Assembly (NCBI RefSeq): GCF_000203915.1
Contig: NC_008392.1
Location: forward strand, 124,001 to 188,000
DNA from: Burkholderia ambifaria AMMD
GTDB lineage: Bacteria; Pseudomonadota; Gammaproteobacteria; Burkholderiales; Burkholderiaceae
Direction of reading: 5' to 3'
Length of the DNA stretch: 64,000 nt
Made by a program: the position numbers and the translations under genes. The notes under the pieces were generated by a model. That model saw nothing but the letters and a program-made list of their open reading frames with translations, was not told where the DNA came from and did not search any database. The stretch's first letter is position 1; every line of letters starts with the position of its first letter. Of this stretch, positions 17,885-26,756 are shown piece by piece.

Positions 17885-17917
17885 TTCGGCATATACCGGT
17901 CGGAAGGCTATGATAAT
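17885..17917 (+). promoter_or_regulatory. Possible promoter of the AAA/rSAM/helicase operon
   Basis: TATGATAAT (17909-17917) is a good -10-like sequence in an AT-rich patch 40 bp before the operon start. The best -35 candidate (TTCGGC, 17885-17890, 18-bp spacing) is poor, so an activator may be needed or the call may be wrong. Confidence 0.35.
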
Positions 17918-17952
17918 GTTTTGCTTTGATTTTCTTCGCGCGCCGTCACGAT

Positions 17953-19776
17953 ATGCCTGCCTATATCAAACCAAGATGGTTACGGGATCTGCTACGTTTC
18001 CTCCCGCTGAAAAGCCAGTTCGTGCTATCGGGAAATGTGCGCGATTTACAGGCCGGTGAGGTTGCCCCTGAAGTTGTGACGGCGCAGTCGCTGGTAAGTA
18101 CGCTCGGCGACAATCTCCGGGAAACGGGCTATGCGCAGTTGGTCGTCTGGAATCCGATTTCAGGCTTCACGGTGCCCGATAGCCGGGTGCCGCCAGCGGA
18201 GCCTGCCGATGAAACCCTACGACGTCTCGGCCTGACGCCTATGGATGGCACGGCGCCGGGCGGCATCGATGCGCTCACTGCATGCCTTGAACGCCTGTCT
18301 ACACTACCCGGTCCGCCGATTGCCCTCGTCGTCGATTTTGCTTCTCGGTTGGCAATTCGCGCGGAATCGCTGAACCCGGCCGAACACACACTTTTCACGC
18401 GTGCATTGGTACTGGCGCATATGGCTGCGCCACGCCCCGCGGGAGAATTGCGACGTCCGTTTTTTAATACCGTGATCTGGATCGTCGACAAGGAAGGCGA
18501 CCTGCCAGACTGGTTGCTGATCGACAATCCGCGCATACGGCATATTCCCGTGTCGAAACCCGATAGTGCCGCACGTCGGGCGTTGGCCGGCGCGTTGCTG
18601 CGTGGCGTACCCGGTGCGCATGCCGCCACACCGGACAGTCTTGCCAAGGCGGAATCCGCATTCGTCGACGGTTCCGAGGGATTGCTGCTCGCCGACATGA
18701 ATGCGATCGCCACGCTCGCCCGCGTCGAGCAGGTTCCTATTGAGAAAATTGCCGATGCCGTGCGGCGTTATAAGGTCGGCGTCACCGAGGATCCTTGGCA
18801 GCAGATCGACCGCGACAAGATCCGTTACGCCGACGCTTTCATTCGCCGGCGCGTCAAAGGGCAAGCGCACGCAGTCACGCACATGCTCGACCTCGTCAAG
18901 CGCGCCATGACAGGCGTAGGTTCTCAGCGGAAAGGAAACCGGCCGCGTGGTGTCGCATTTCTCGCCGGCCCGACCGGTGTCGGAAAAACCGAACTTGCCA
19001 AGACAATCACGAGCCTGTTGTTCGGTGACGAAAGTGCCTACATCCGCTTCGACATGTCGGAATTCAGCGCGGAACACGCCGACCAGCGGCTCATCGGCGC
19101 GCCGCCCGGCTACGTTGGCTACGACGTCGGCGGAGAATTGACGAATGCAATTCGCGAACGCCCGTTCAGCGTAGTGCTCTTCGACGAAATCGAAAAAGCG
19201 CATCCGCGCATTCTCGACAAGTTTCTGCAAATTCTGGATGACGGCGTGCTGACGTCGGGGCGCGGCGACCGCGTGTACTTTTCCGAAGCGTTGATCGTTT
19301 TCACGTCGAACCTCGGCATTTACCGCCAGGACGAATCGGGTCAGCGGGTGGCGAATATCCAGCCAGGAAACGACTTTGCGGAAATCCAGAAAAAAGTACT
19401 CGGGGAAATCCAGCGGCATTTCAAGCTGGTTCTGAACCGACCCGAAATCCTGAACCGCATCGGCGAGAATATCATCGTCTTTGACTTCATCCGCGAGGAT
19501 GTCGCGACGGATATCTTCGAGCAGATGGTCAATGCCGTGCTCGAAGACGTCGCCTCCCAGGGCATCGCCGTCGACCTGGACACCGGTTCCAAGGCAGCGC
19601 TTCAGGCGAGATGTCTCGGCGATCTATCCAATGGTGGCCGCGGCATCCGAAACCAGATCGAAGCGCATCTGCTCAACCCATTGGCACGCGGCCTGTTCGA
19701 TCAAGATGCGAACGCCGGCGATCAATTCGTCATCTCGGGCATCGACTCGGATGCGTTCCATTTGCAAAAGCGCTAG
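17953..19776 (+). CDS. AAA+ ATPase with an HSP100/ClpB second-domain-like module
   Basis: Protein of 607 aa. Residues about 300-600 closely follow the ClpA/ClpB D2 module: Walker A GPTGVGKT at 339-346, pore-loop-like GAPPGYVGYDVGG, Walker B VVLFDEIEKAHP (Asp411-Glu412), sensor 1 IVFTSNLG, arginine-finger region LNRPEILNRIGENI, and sensor 2 GGRGIRNQIEAHL. Residues 1-300 resemble a decayed AAA-like domain (FVLSGNVRDL, PIALVVDFASRL) with no intact Walker A. An ATP-driven protein remodelling ring is inferred. No ClpP-binding loop or protease is visible. It is first of four genes; the next starts 3 nt after its stop. MPAYIKPRW at 17953 is preferred over an in-frame start at 17926, with a weak ribosome binding site. 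Confidence 0.85.
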   Translation: MPAYIKPRWLRDLLRFLPLKSQFVLSGNVRDLQAGEVAPEVVTAQSLVSTLGDNLRETGYAQLVVWNPISGFTVPDSRVPPAEPADETLRRLGLTPMDGTAPGGIDALTACLERLSTLPGPPIALVVDFASRLAIRAESLNPAEHTLFTRALVLAHMAAPRPAGELRRPFFNTVIWIVDKEGDLPDWLLIDNPRIRHIPVSKPDSAARRALAGALLRGVPGAHAATPDSLAKAESAFVDGSEGLLLADMNAIATLARVEQVPIEKIADAVRRYKVGVTEDPWQQIDRDKIRYADAFIRRRVKGQAHAVTHMLDLVKRAMTGVGSQRKGNRPRGVAFLAGPTGVGKTELAKTITSLLFGDESAYIRFDMSEFSAEHADQRLIGAPPGYVGYDVGGELTNAIRERPFSVVLFDEIEKAHPRILDKFLQILDDGVLTSGRGDRVYFSEALIVFTSNLGIYRQDESGQRVANIQPGNDFAEIQKKVLGEIQRHFKLVLNRPEILNRIGENIIVFDFIREDVATDIFEQMVNAVLEDVASQGIAVDLDTGSKAALQARCLGDLSNGGRGIRNQIEAHLLNPLARGLFDQDANAGDQFVISGIDSDAFHLQKR

Positions 19777-19779
19777 GCC

Positions 19780-20424
19780 ATGGACATCCGCATTTCACGC
19801 CTGCACTTTCCCGTGACGACGCTCGGGCCGGGGCAGCGGATCGGCATCTGGTTTCAGGGTTGCACAATCCGATGCCAGGGCTGCATATCGATGGATACTT
19901 GGGCAAACGCCGGAGGCGAAACCACCGTAGACGCCATATTGGCGCAGGTCCGGACCTGGTTGCCTGAATCCACCGGCATTACGATCTCGGGTGGAGAGCC
20001 GTTCGATCAGTCCGATGCGCTCATTGCGCTCCTGCATGGCCTGCGGCCGCTACCGACAGGCGACATCCTCGTCTACAGCGGCTACACGATCGAATCCTTG
20101 TCCAATACCCTGGCCCGAGCCGAGGGCCTGATCGATGCGCTGATCTCCGATCCGCTCGACATCGACGCCCCGCAGACACTCCCGCTGCGCGGCAGCGACA
20201 ATCAGCGATTGCACTGCCTTACGGCACTCGGCCACGCGCGTTTTGCACAGTACGAACACCAGCCCCGGAACGACGGCAAGGCACTGGACGTAATGTTCGA
20301 CGAGGATGGTAGCGTCTGGTTCGCGGGGATACCGGGCCGTGACGACTTTCAACGATTGAGAGACCTATTGACCGATCAGGGCCATCACGTCCGGATCAGT
20401 GCCGACAAGGCAAGAAATAGATAA
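19780..20424 (+). CDS. Radical SAM protein, NrdG/activase-like
   Basis: Radical SAM protein of 214 aa. The [4Fe-4S] cysteines are Cys28, Cys32 and Cys35 (WFQGCTIRCQGC), followed by the SAM-binding ITISGGEPFDQ. Length and motif spacing resemble NrdG and PflA-type activases (Fer4_12-like), which install glycyl radicals on partner enzymes. No glycyl radical enzyme or NrdD lies nearby, and I see no RVxGY-type glycyl motif in the neighbouring proteins, so the substrate is open. It sits 3 nt after the AAA+ gene and 8 nt before the giant helicase gene, and should be co-transcribed with both. It could modify a protein of this system or a small molecule. Confidence 0.85.
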   Translation: MDIRISRLHFPVTTLGPGQRIGIWFQGCTIRCQGCISMDTWANAGGETTVDAILAQVRTWLPESTGITISGGEPFDQSDALIALLHGLRPLPTGDILVYSGYTIESLSNTLARAEGLIDALISDPLDIDAPQTLPLRGSDNQRLHCLTALGHARFAQYEHQPRNDGKALDVMFDEDGSVWFAGIPGRDDFQRLRDLLTDQGHHVRISADKARNR

Positions 20425-20432
20425 GACAGGAA

Positions 20433-23400
20433 ATGTCAGCCATGATGCGTTTTTGTCCGAATTGTCGAACCGAGCGGTCGGTCGACGAGTGGTTCTGTGC
20501 TGGCACGGTCGGCGATGCTATTTGCAACTGGGACTTGTCCGGCGTACTGATCCGGGCGACCGGCTGGCGCCCCCAGGATGTGATTACGGTCGAGACCGTC
20601 AATCAGCAAGCGGATTCAGGCGCATCGGGAGTCAGTGGGCAGACCTCATTGTCGTGCGCGAACGGCCACCCGATGAACGACGGCGACCTCATGTGCCTCG
20701 AATGTGGCGCGGATCCGGCCGTGCCAGCCGACGCGCAGCAGCTCGGCGTCGGCGGTGAGGCTTCCGCAGATCACTCGACGGAGGACTCGTCGCGGGTGCC
20801 TCTCGAAGAAACGCGGATCGACGGCTGGCGACTATTGCGCCAGATTTCCAGCACGGACGGCGTGCGCGAACGCTACGTGGCCCAGCAGGACGAGAACGGC
20901 AGGCAGGCAATCCTGACGCTTTATCGACCAGGCGCCGAACCTGACCCGGCTGTCTACGATGTGGTTCGCCGCCTACCTCGCGAGCACGTGCCGGACATCA
21001 TCGCTACCGGACGGTGGGATCAACGTGCTTACGAAGTCGCCGAGGAGATGAGCGGCGGGACGCTGGCGGATCTCGGCATAGCCGTACGCGATATCGCGAC
21101 GATCCGCCATGTGATCGATGAACTTGGTCAGGCCCTGCAGGCGTTTTCGGACGTGGGTCTTCGGCATCGGGACCTGCGGCCCGGAACGCTGCTTGTGCGC
21201 AGTCGCGACCCCCTGGACCTCGTCATCAGCGGTTTCGGTTCGGCACGACTGTCCGAATTCGATCTCGATATCGTCTCACCGCTCGAAACGACGCGCTATA
21301 TGGCGCCCGAGGCCATTGCAGGCGGTGTTGCCGCGGCGTCCGACTGGTGGAGCCTCGGTATGATCCTGCTCGAGCAGCTGACCGACGGCCGCTGCTTCGA
21401 GGGCATCAACCCGCGCGCGTTTCTGATTCACGTGCTGGCCAACGGCGTCACGCTGCCGGACGATCTGGATCCGTCGCTTCACCTCCTGCTGCGCGGCCTG
21501 CTGGCGCGTGATCGGCATCAACGCTGGCAATGGCCACAAGTCAGAGCCTGGCTGGACGGCAAACCGGTAGATGCACCTTCGGTAGCGCCTGTAGATTCCG
21601 ATAACGACGAAGGTGCCAGCATCGCATTGGGCGCTCGGCTATATCGCAAGCCGGCGGTCTTCGCGCTGGCCGCTGCCGAGCGCGAGAATTGGGAAGCGGC
21701 ACGCGACCATCTGAATCGCGGCGTTGTCTTGACATGGGCTGAACAAGCCGGTGTCGGTGCGAAAGCGCTGGCTGGCCTGCGTCAGGTTGCTCAACTCGAC
21801 GGCGTTGATGACGATTGCCGCCTGATGATCGCGCTCAAGCTGTTGAATCCCGACATGCCGCTTATTCTGCGCGGCGATATTGTCACGCCCGGTTGGTTGC
21901 TGCAAAACCCGTTGGAGGGTTACGACCTGGTGACCGGGCCGGTGCCAACATTTCTGGAGCGACTGGGCACCGAAAGCTGGCTGTCCAGGCTACGCTCTCG
22001 AGCCGATGAAGTGCGACACCGGGCCGCGCATCTTGGCATCGAACTGGACGAGGACATGGTGCGCGTCGCGCTGCTTTCCACCTCGCGCGCCCAATTGGCC
22101 GCGCAATGGGAAGAGCGACGCCTTTTGTTGCCGGATTCCGATCATCACGGCCTGCTGTCGCTGTCGGAACGCCGAGTCCTGAGCGAAGAAGACCTTATCG
22201 TTCTGTTGAGCGCGGCAATTTCACAGTTTCGTTCGGTCGACGAGATCCTCGAACAAGCGGCAGTCATCGCAGAGCGAGAACAAATTTTGGTCTTTGACCG
22301 CGAGGCGGCCCGGTCCGCGCTTGCGCTTCCGCGCGTCGAGCTGTTCCACTCTGTCGATGACCGAATCGCAGGATTCGCGCGTACTGGAAATCAGGCGGTC
22401 GATGAATGGGCAGAGCAGTTCCGATTAGAACGTCGCTTGCCGCTGCACGAAGTGGTCGTTCTGTTGTCCGTTCCCGTCGAGCAGTGGCTGGAACCGCAGA
22501 AGCAGCAATACGTGTCGCAGATTCTCGACTTCTTCGAGAAAAAAGTCGCCACAACCGTGTTGCGTGGTCCGTTGGTACGGATGACCATCGGCAAAACCAC
22601 GGGACGGGTCGATCTTCACGAACTGAACGGCGAGCGATTCGCCAGCACCGCGCTGCTCGACCATCTGCTCCAACGCAATGTACAGACGGTATCGGTGGAC
22701 CCAGCCGTGTTCGGTACAAGCGGAACGCTAGAAGGCCGCTTGAACACGCTGTACCGGCAGACTTCGCTCTACAAGCGGGATACCGGCATCGACGGCCTCT
22801 ATCTGGGCTTCCCGTTCCTGCTTTACAAGGATCATCGCGGCACGACGCGCCCTCGCATCGCCCCCGTCCTTTTGTGGCCCGTCAAATTGCTGATGGAGCT
22901 CGGCACGCGAGGCCAGGTCGCGATGGCTTTTGACGGCGAGCGCGAGGAGGTTCGCCTGAATCCGGCGCTCGAGGGCTTGCTGGGGCGCGAGGCCGCCAAG
23001 GCATGGCGTGTCGCAGCCGACGAGGTGCTCGGACGTTCCGCGTTGAAAGCGGCCGACGTGGTCGATGCCTTCGGCCTGCTGGCCGACGTGGAAAGTCGGA
23101 AACTCGGCGCACTGCCGTCGCCGACTCTCGACATGCCCGTCGGCGCGACGCGCCTCGCCTGCGCCGGTGTGCTCTTTCACGTCGACTTCGCCGGCCAGGC
23201 CATTGGCGAGGATCTGCGTCAGCTCAAGCAATTGTCGCCTTCCGGCACGGCGCTCGAATCGATGCTTCGGCTCAAGGACAAATCCGCCTACGATGCATCC
23301 GACGCAGTCTCGACCGAACTCGACCGATTCCTCACGGTGGCAAGCGATCCATCGCAAGAAGCCGCCATCCTGCAGGCGCGTCAGGGGCCCGGACTGCTGG

Positions 23401-26400
23401 TCGAAGGGCCGCCCGGTACCGGCAAGAGCCAGACAATTGTCAACATGGTCGCCGACGCAATCGGGCAAGGCCGAAGCTTGCTGATAGTCTGCCAGAAGCA
23501 TGCCGCGCTGGACGTCGTTCGTAAGCGGCTGGTCGCCGAAGGGCTGGGCGATCGCATCGTGATGCTCAACGACGTCAACAAGGACCGCGAGCCAACGATC
23601 CGCGCCGTCCGCGAGCAACTGGATGCGATCTTCCGCGGCACCGTGTTCGATCAAGGATTGATACGCCAGCGTGAACGCATGGCCGCGAGAATCGAGGCCC
23701 TTGAGGGCGAACTTGATCGTCAGCATGCGGCGCTGCATCGCATCGACGAATCAACCGGCCTTAGCTATCGGGCGCTGCTCGGCGAACTGATCCGGCTCGA
23801 AGCCGGTACACCGCCTATCAGCGTGCCGCAATTGCGTACACGGCTTGCCACGCTGGATATTTCGACACTGACAACACTAGAAGAACACTGTGCTCCGCTA
23901 GCACGATACTGGTTACCGTCGAAGTTCGAAGGCAGTGCACTCGCGCAATTGAAACCGTTTGCGACGGATACCGCCACGCTCGAAGCGTTCAATGCGATCT
24001 TCGCGGATTTCCGCGAGGCGGAGCGCCTGCGAATCGAGACGCTCACTGCGCATCCCGCGCGATTCGATGTCGACGATCCCGCCCCATATCGGGCCTGGCT
24101 CGATGCCAACGCCAGCCGCCTTGTCGCGCTGGACGATACACAACGCAAACGGCTTGCGCAATGGTTGTCGCTATTTCGTCCGGCCGACCATGCCGACGCG
24201 CAAGGCCATCGGTATTACACGGCGCTCGGCGGCCTGCATCGCGATCTGTTGGCCGTTGAGACCAGCGGCTTCGATGCCGTGCTATCGGCAGCCGTCGCGC
24301 GCTTGCCCGATCCAGAGCTCCGCAAGCTCGAGGCCCAGGCGACGTTGGCGACTCGCGCCCCGTCTCTGATGCGCCGCCTTAACCCGATCACTTATCTGCG
24401 GCGTGGTCGCTTGATGAAGTTCGTCACCCACTGCGGCGCGCCCGCGACAGACGAGACGCTCCGGAAGCTGCTCGCTGCTGCCCGGCTCGAAAAGGCCTGG
24501 AGGCCGATGCGCGACACATTGAACACGATCAGCCGGGCATTGAATCTCGAGACGGTCGAGCCCACCTGTGGGCGGGCACTCGCCGATGCCTGCCTGACCC
24601 GCCTGCGCCAGTTCGAGGAAATTCGCGAACTCGCGCAGCATCTTGCGATCGCGCCACGCGGCGACGAGTTCGACTCGGCCGTGATGACCGGAGATCGAGC
24701 ACCCGTCAAACAGTTACTCGACGGTTTCGAGACCGCGTTTGTACGGCACAACGCGCGCCAGCACAGTCTTCGGGCGCTGAGCCCCCTCGATGAGTGGCTT
24801 TCGGCAGAACTCTTCACCGCCTGTCGGCAGGCAATTGCCGACAACATCAATCATCAGGCGCCGCTGAACCGGATCGGCGATGCGCTGCCGACCTTGGCCG
24901 CCTATCAGCAATTCCGAACCCGAGCACGGCACCTTACCGCCGAGGCGCTCGACGTGTTTGCCACCGTGCGCGACCACGAAGACTCGCTGATGCGCGTGCC
25001 GCCTGAACACCTCGACGACGCGGTGCGGCGCATGATCAACCGCGAGGCGCGGCTCGGATGGAAGCGTCGCATGGAGCAGGACAATCCTGAGTTGTTGCTC
25101 GACCATAGCGAAACGACCGCAAAGATCGACGCACTCGCGGCTGCCGACGAGGAAATGCGTCGTCTGAACCGCGAGATGCTTCGCAACGGTATAGACCACG
25201 GCAGACTGGGTTCAGCGCGTGATTGGGAAGACGTGACGCGTTTGACCGGTCGCCGCTCCCGGCGTCTGCGCGAATTCATCGAACTCGGTACGGAGCTTGG
25301 CCTGATGGCGCTGCGGCCGGTCTGGTTGATGAATCCCGATGTCGCCAGCCGCGTACTGCCGCTGAAATCAGGGTTGTTCGATTCCGTCGTCTATGACGAA
25401 GCGTCTCAGATGCCAGTGGAATACGCGATTCCGACGCTGTTCCGCGGCAACTTGTCGATCGTCAGCGGCGACGAGAAACAAATGCCGCCGACGGCGTTCT
25501 TTTCGAGCCGAACGGATAGCGACGAAACGGAAATCTTCGACGGCGAGCAACCCGACGAGGCGGCGACGGAAGACGAACGCGAGCGCTTCGAGGACACCTG
25601 GAACCGACGTGAAATCAAGGACTGCCCCGACCTGCTGCAACTGGCACGGAGCGCGCTGCCCGTGTCGACGCTGCAGATTCACTATCGTTCGGCATATCGA
25701 GAGCTGATCGGCTATTCAAACGCAGCGTTCTACGAGAACAACCTCAGCGTGCCCGTCCGTCATCCGGATGCCACGGTGCGCGAGGTGAAGCCGCTCGAAC
25801 TCGTCCAGGTGAATGGTCTTTACGAACAGCAGACCAACAGCGAAGAAGCGGATCGCGTGGTCGCGCATCTGGCGCAACTATGGCAGCAGCCCTACGCACA
25901 GCGCCCCTCCGTCGGCGTGGTCACATTCAACCGCAAGCAAGCTGACCTCATCCTGGAGCGCCTGGAGCAGCGCGCGGAAGTGGATGAGGCATTCCGCGAT
26001 GCCTACCGTGAGGAACTCGACCGAACCGATCGTGGCGAGGATATGGCCGTATTCGTGAAGAACGTCGAGAATGTCCAAGGAGACGAACGCGACATCATCA
26101 TCTTTTCCACGACCTTCGGGCGAAACGGCCAGGGAACCTTTCGACGCATGTTTGGCGTGCTTGGCCAGAGCGGAGGCGAGCGTCGTCTCAATGTGGCAGT
26201 GACGCGTGCCCGCCATAAAGTCGTGCTCATCACGTCGATGCCCATCCGCGAGATCTCCGACATGCTCACGACGCAGCGCAAGCCGGCGATTCCGCGCGAT
26301 TACCTTCAGGGTTATATGGAATACGCACGTGCGATGTCGAACGGTGAACTGCCCGCCGGCCGTGCATTGCTTGGCCGCATGAGTAGCGAACGGGCGCATG

Positions 26401-26756
26401 CGAAGTTGCGGCAGACGGGTGTCGTCGACGGATTCGCGGAAGATGTGCTTGCTTATCTGCAGGATCTCGGTCTGTCACCGGTGCCAGCACAGGAAGGCGA
26501 TGCTTTCGGGCTTGATTTTGCGATTGCAAACCCGGAAACCGGTCTTTACGCGATCGGCATCGAGTGCGATGCGCCGCGTCACCCCTTGCTCGAACATGCG
26601 CGAGCCCGGGAAATCTGGCGGCCGTCCGTGCTGGGACGAGCCATTCCAAAACTGCATCGCGTTTCGTCACAAGCCTGGTTCCACGAACCGGAGACAGAGA
26701 AGGCACGCTTGAAAGCGGCCGTAGAACTGGCCCTGAGTCAGGAGGTGACGGCATGA
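20433..26756 (+). CDS. Zinc-ribbon / pseudokinase / SF1 (COG1112-like) helicase / REase-fold nuclease fusion
   Basis: A 2107-aa multidomain protein. (1) Zinc-ribbon-like cysteines Cys8/11/22/31, then Cys75, His79, Cys88 and Cys91. (2) Ser/Thr kinase-like domain (about 125-370) with LRHRDLRPGTLL (Asp247) and YMAPEAI. The beta-3 lysine is Thr162 (AILTLYR) and DFG is GFG (267-269), so it is probably inactive. (3) SF1 DNA/RNA helicase (about 800-2000): Walker A GPPGTGKS at 992-999, Walker B YDEASQMP (Asp1655-Glu1656), NVQGDERD (1880-1887), and the arginine-finger motif NVAVTRARHK (Arg1925, Arg1927). A long helical insert separates motifs I and II. (4) C-terminal MTES_1575/Vsr-like nuclease with Asp2028 and IECDAPRH (Glu2044, Asp2046). 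The next gene overlaps by 4 nt. A nucleic-acid-targeting defence effector is inferred; Mokosh MkoA is the nearest named relative I recall. Confidence 0.88.
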   Translation: MSAMMRFCPNCRTERSVDEWFCAGTVGDAICNWDLSGVLIRATGWRPQDVITVETVNQQADSGASGVSGQTSLSCANGHPMNDGDLMCLECGADPAVPADAQQLGVGGEASADHSTEDSSRVPLEETRIDGWRLLRQISSTDGVRERYVAQQDENGRQAILTLYRPGAEPDPAVYDVVRRLPREHVPDIIATGRWDQRAYEVAEEMSGGTLADLGIAVRDIATIRHVIDELGQALQAFSDVGLRHRDLRPGTLLVRSRDPLDLVISGFGSARLSEFDLDIVSPLETTRYMAPEAIAGGVAAASDWWSLGMILLEQLTDGRCFEGINPRAFLIHVLANGVTLPDDLDPSLHLLLRGLLARDRHQRWQWPQVRAWLDGKPVDAPSVAPVDSDNDEGASIALGARLYRKPAVFALAAAERENWEAARDHLNRGVVLTWAEQAGVGAKALAGLRQVAQLDGVDDDCRLMIALKLLNPDMPLILRGDIVTPGWLLQNPLEGYDLVTGPVPTFLERLGTESWLSRLRSRADEVRHRAAHLGIELDEDMVRVALLSTSRAQLAAQWEERRLLLPDSDHHGLLSLSERRVLSEEDLIVLLSAAISQFRSVDEILEQAAVIAEREQILVFDREAARSALALPRVELFHSVDDRIAGFARTGNQAVDEWAEQFRLERRLPLHEVVVLLSVPVEQWLEPQKQQYVSQILDFFEKKVATTVLRGPLVRMTIGKTTGRVDLHELNGERFASTALLDHLLQRNVQTVSVDPAVFGTSGTLEGRLNTLYRQTSLYKRDTGIDGLYLGFPFLLYKDHRGTTRPRIAPVLLWPVKLLMELGTRGQVAMAFDGEREEVRLNPALEGLLGREAAKAWRVAADEVLGRSALKAADVVDAFGLLADVESRKLGALPSPTLDMPVGATRLACAGVLFHVDFAGQAIGEDLRQLKQLSPSGTALESMLRLKDKSAYDASDAVSTELDRFLTVASDPSQEAAILQARQGPGLLVEGPPGTGKSQTIVNMVADAIGQGRSLLIVCQKHAALDVVRKRLVAEGLGDRIVMLNDVNKDREPTIRAVREQLDAIFRGTVFDQGLIRQRERMAARIEALEGELDRQHAALHRIDESTGLSYRALLGELIRLEAGTPPISVPQLRTRLATLDISTLTTLEEHCAPLARYWLPSKFEGSALAQLKPFATDTATLEAFNAIFADFREAERLRIETLTAHPARFDVDDPAPYRAWLDANASRLVALDDTQRKRLAQWLSLFRPADHADAQGHRYYTALGGLHRDLLAVETSGFDAVLSAAVARLPDPELRKLEAQATLATRAPSLMRRLNPITYLRRGRLMKFVTHCGAPATDETLRKLLAAARLEKAWRPMRDTLNTISRALNLETVEPTCGRALADACLTRLRQFEEIRELAQHLAIAPRGDEFDSAVMTGDRAPVKQLLDGFETAFVRHNARQHSLRALSPLDEWLSAELFTACRQAIADNINHQAPLNRIGDALPTLAAYQQFRTRARHLTAEALDVFATVRDHEDSLMRVPPEHLDDAVRRMINREARLGWKRRMEQDNPELLLDHSETTAKIDALAAADEEMRRLNREMLRNGIDHGRLGSARDWEDVTRLTGRRSRRLREFIELGTELGLMALRPVWLMNPDVASRVLPLKSGLFDSVVYDEASQMPVEYAIPTLFRGNLSIVSGDEKQMPPTAFFSSRTDSDETEIFDGEQPDEAATEDERERFEDTWNRREIKDCPDLLQLARSALPVSTLQIHYRSAYRELIGYSNAAFYENNLSVPVRHPDATVREVKPLELVQVNGLYEQQTNSEEADRVVAHLAQLWQQPYAQRPSVGVVTFNRKQADLILERLEQRAEVDEAFRDAYREELDRTDRGEDMAVFVKNVENVQGDERDIIIFSTTFGRNGQGTFRRMFGVLGQSGGERRLNVAVTRARHKVVLITSMPIREISDMLTTQRKPAIPRDYLQGYMEYARAMSNGELPAGRALLGRMSSERAHAKLRQTGVVDGFAEDVLAYLQDLGLSPVPAQEGDAFGLDFAIANPETGLYAIGIECDAPRHPLLEHARAREIWRPSVLGRAIPKLHRVSSQAWFHEPETEKARLKAAVELALSQEVTA

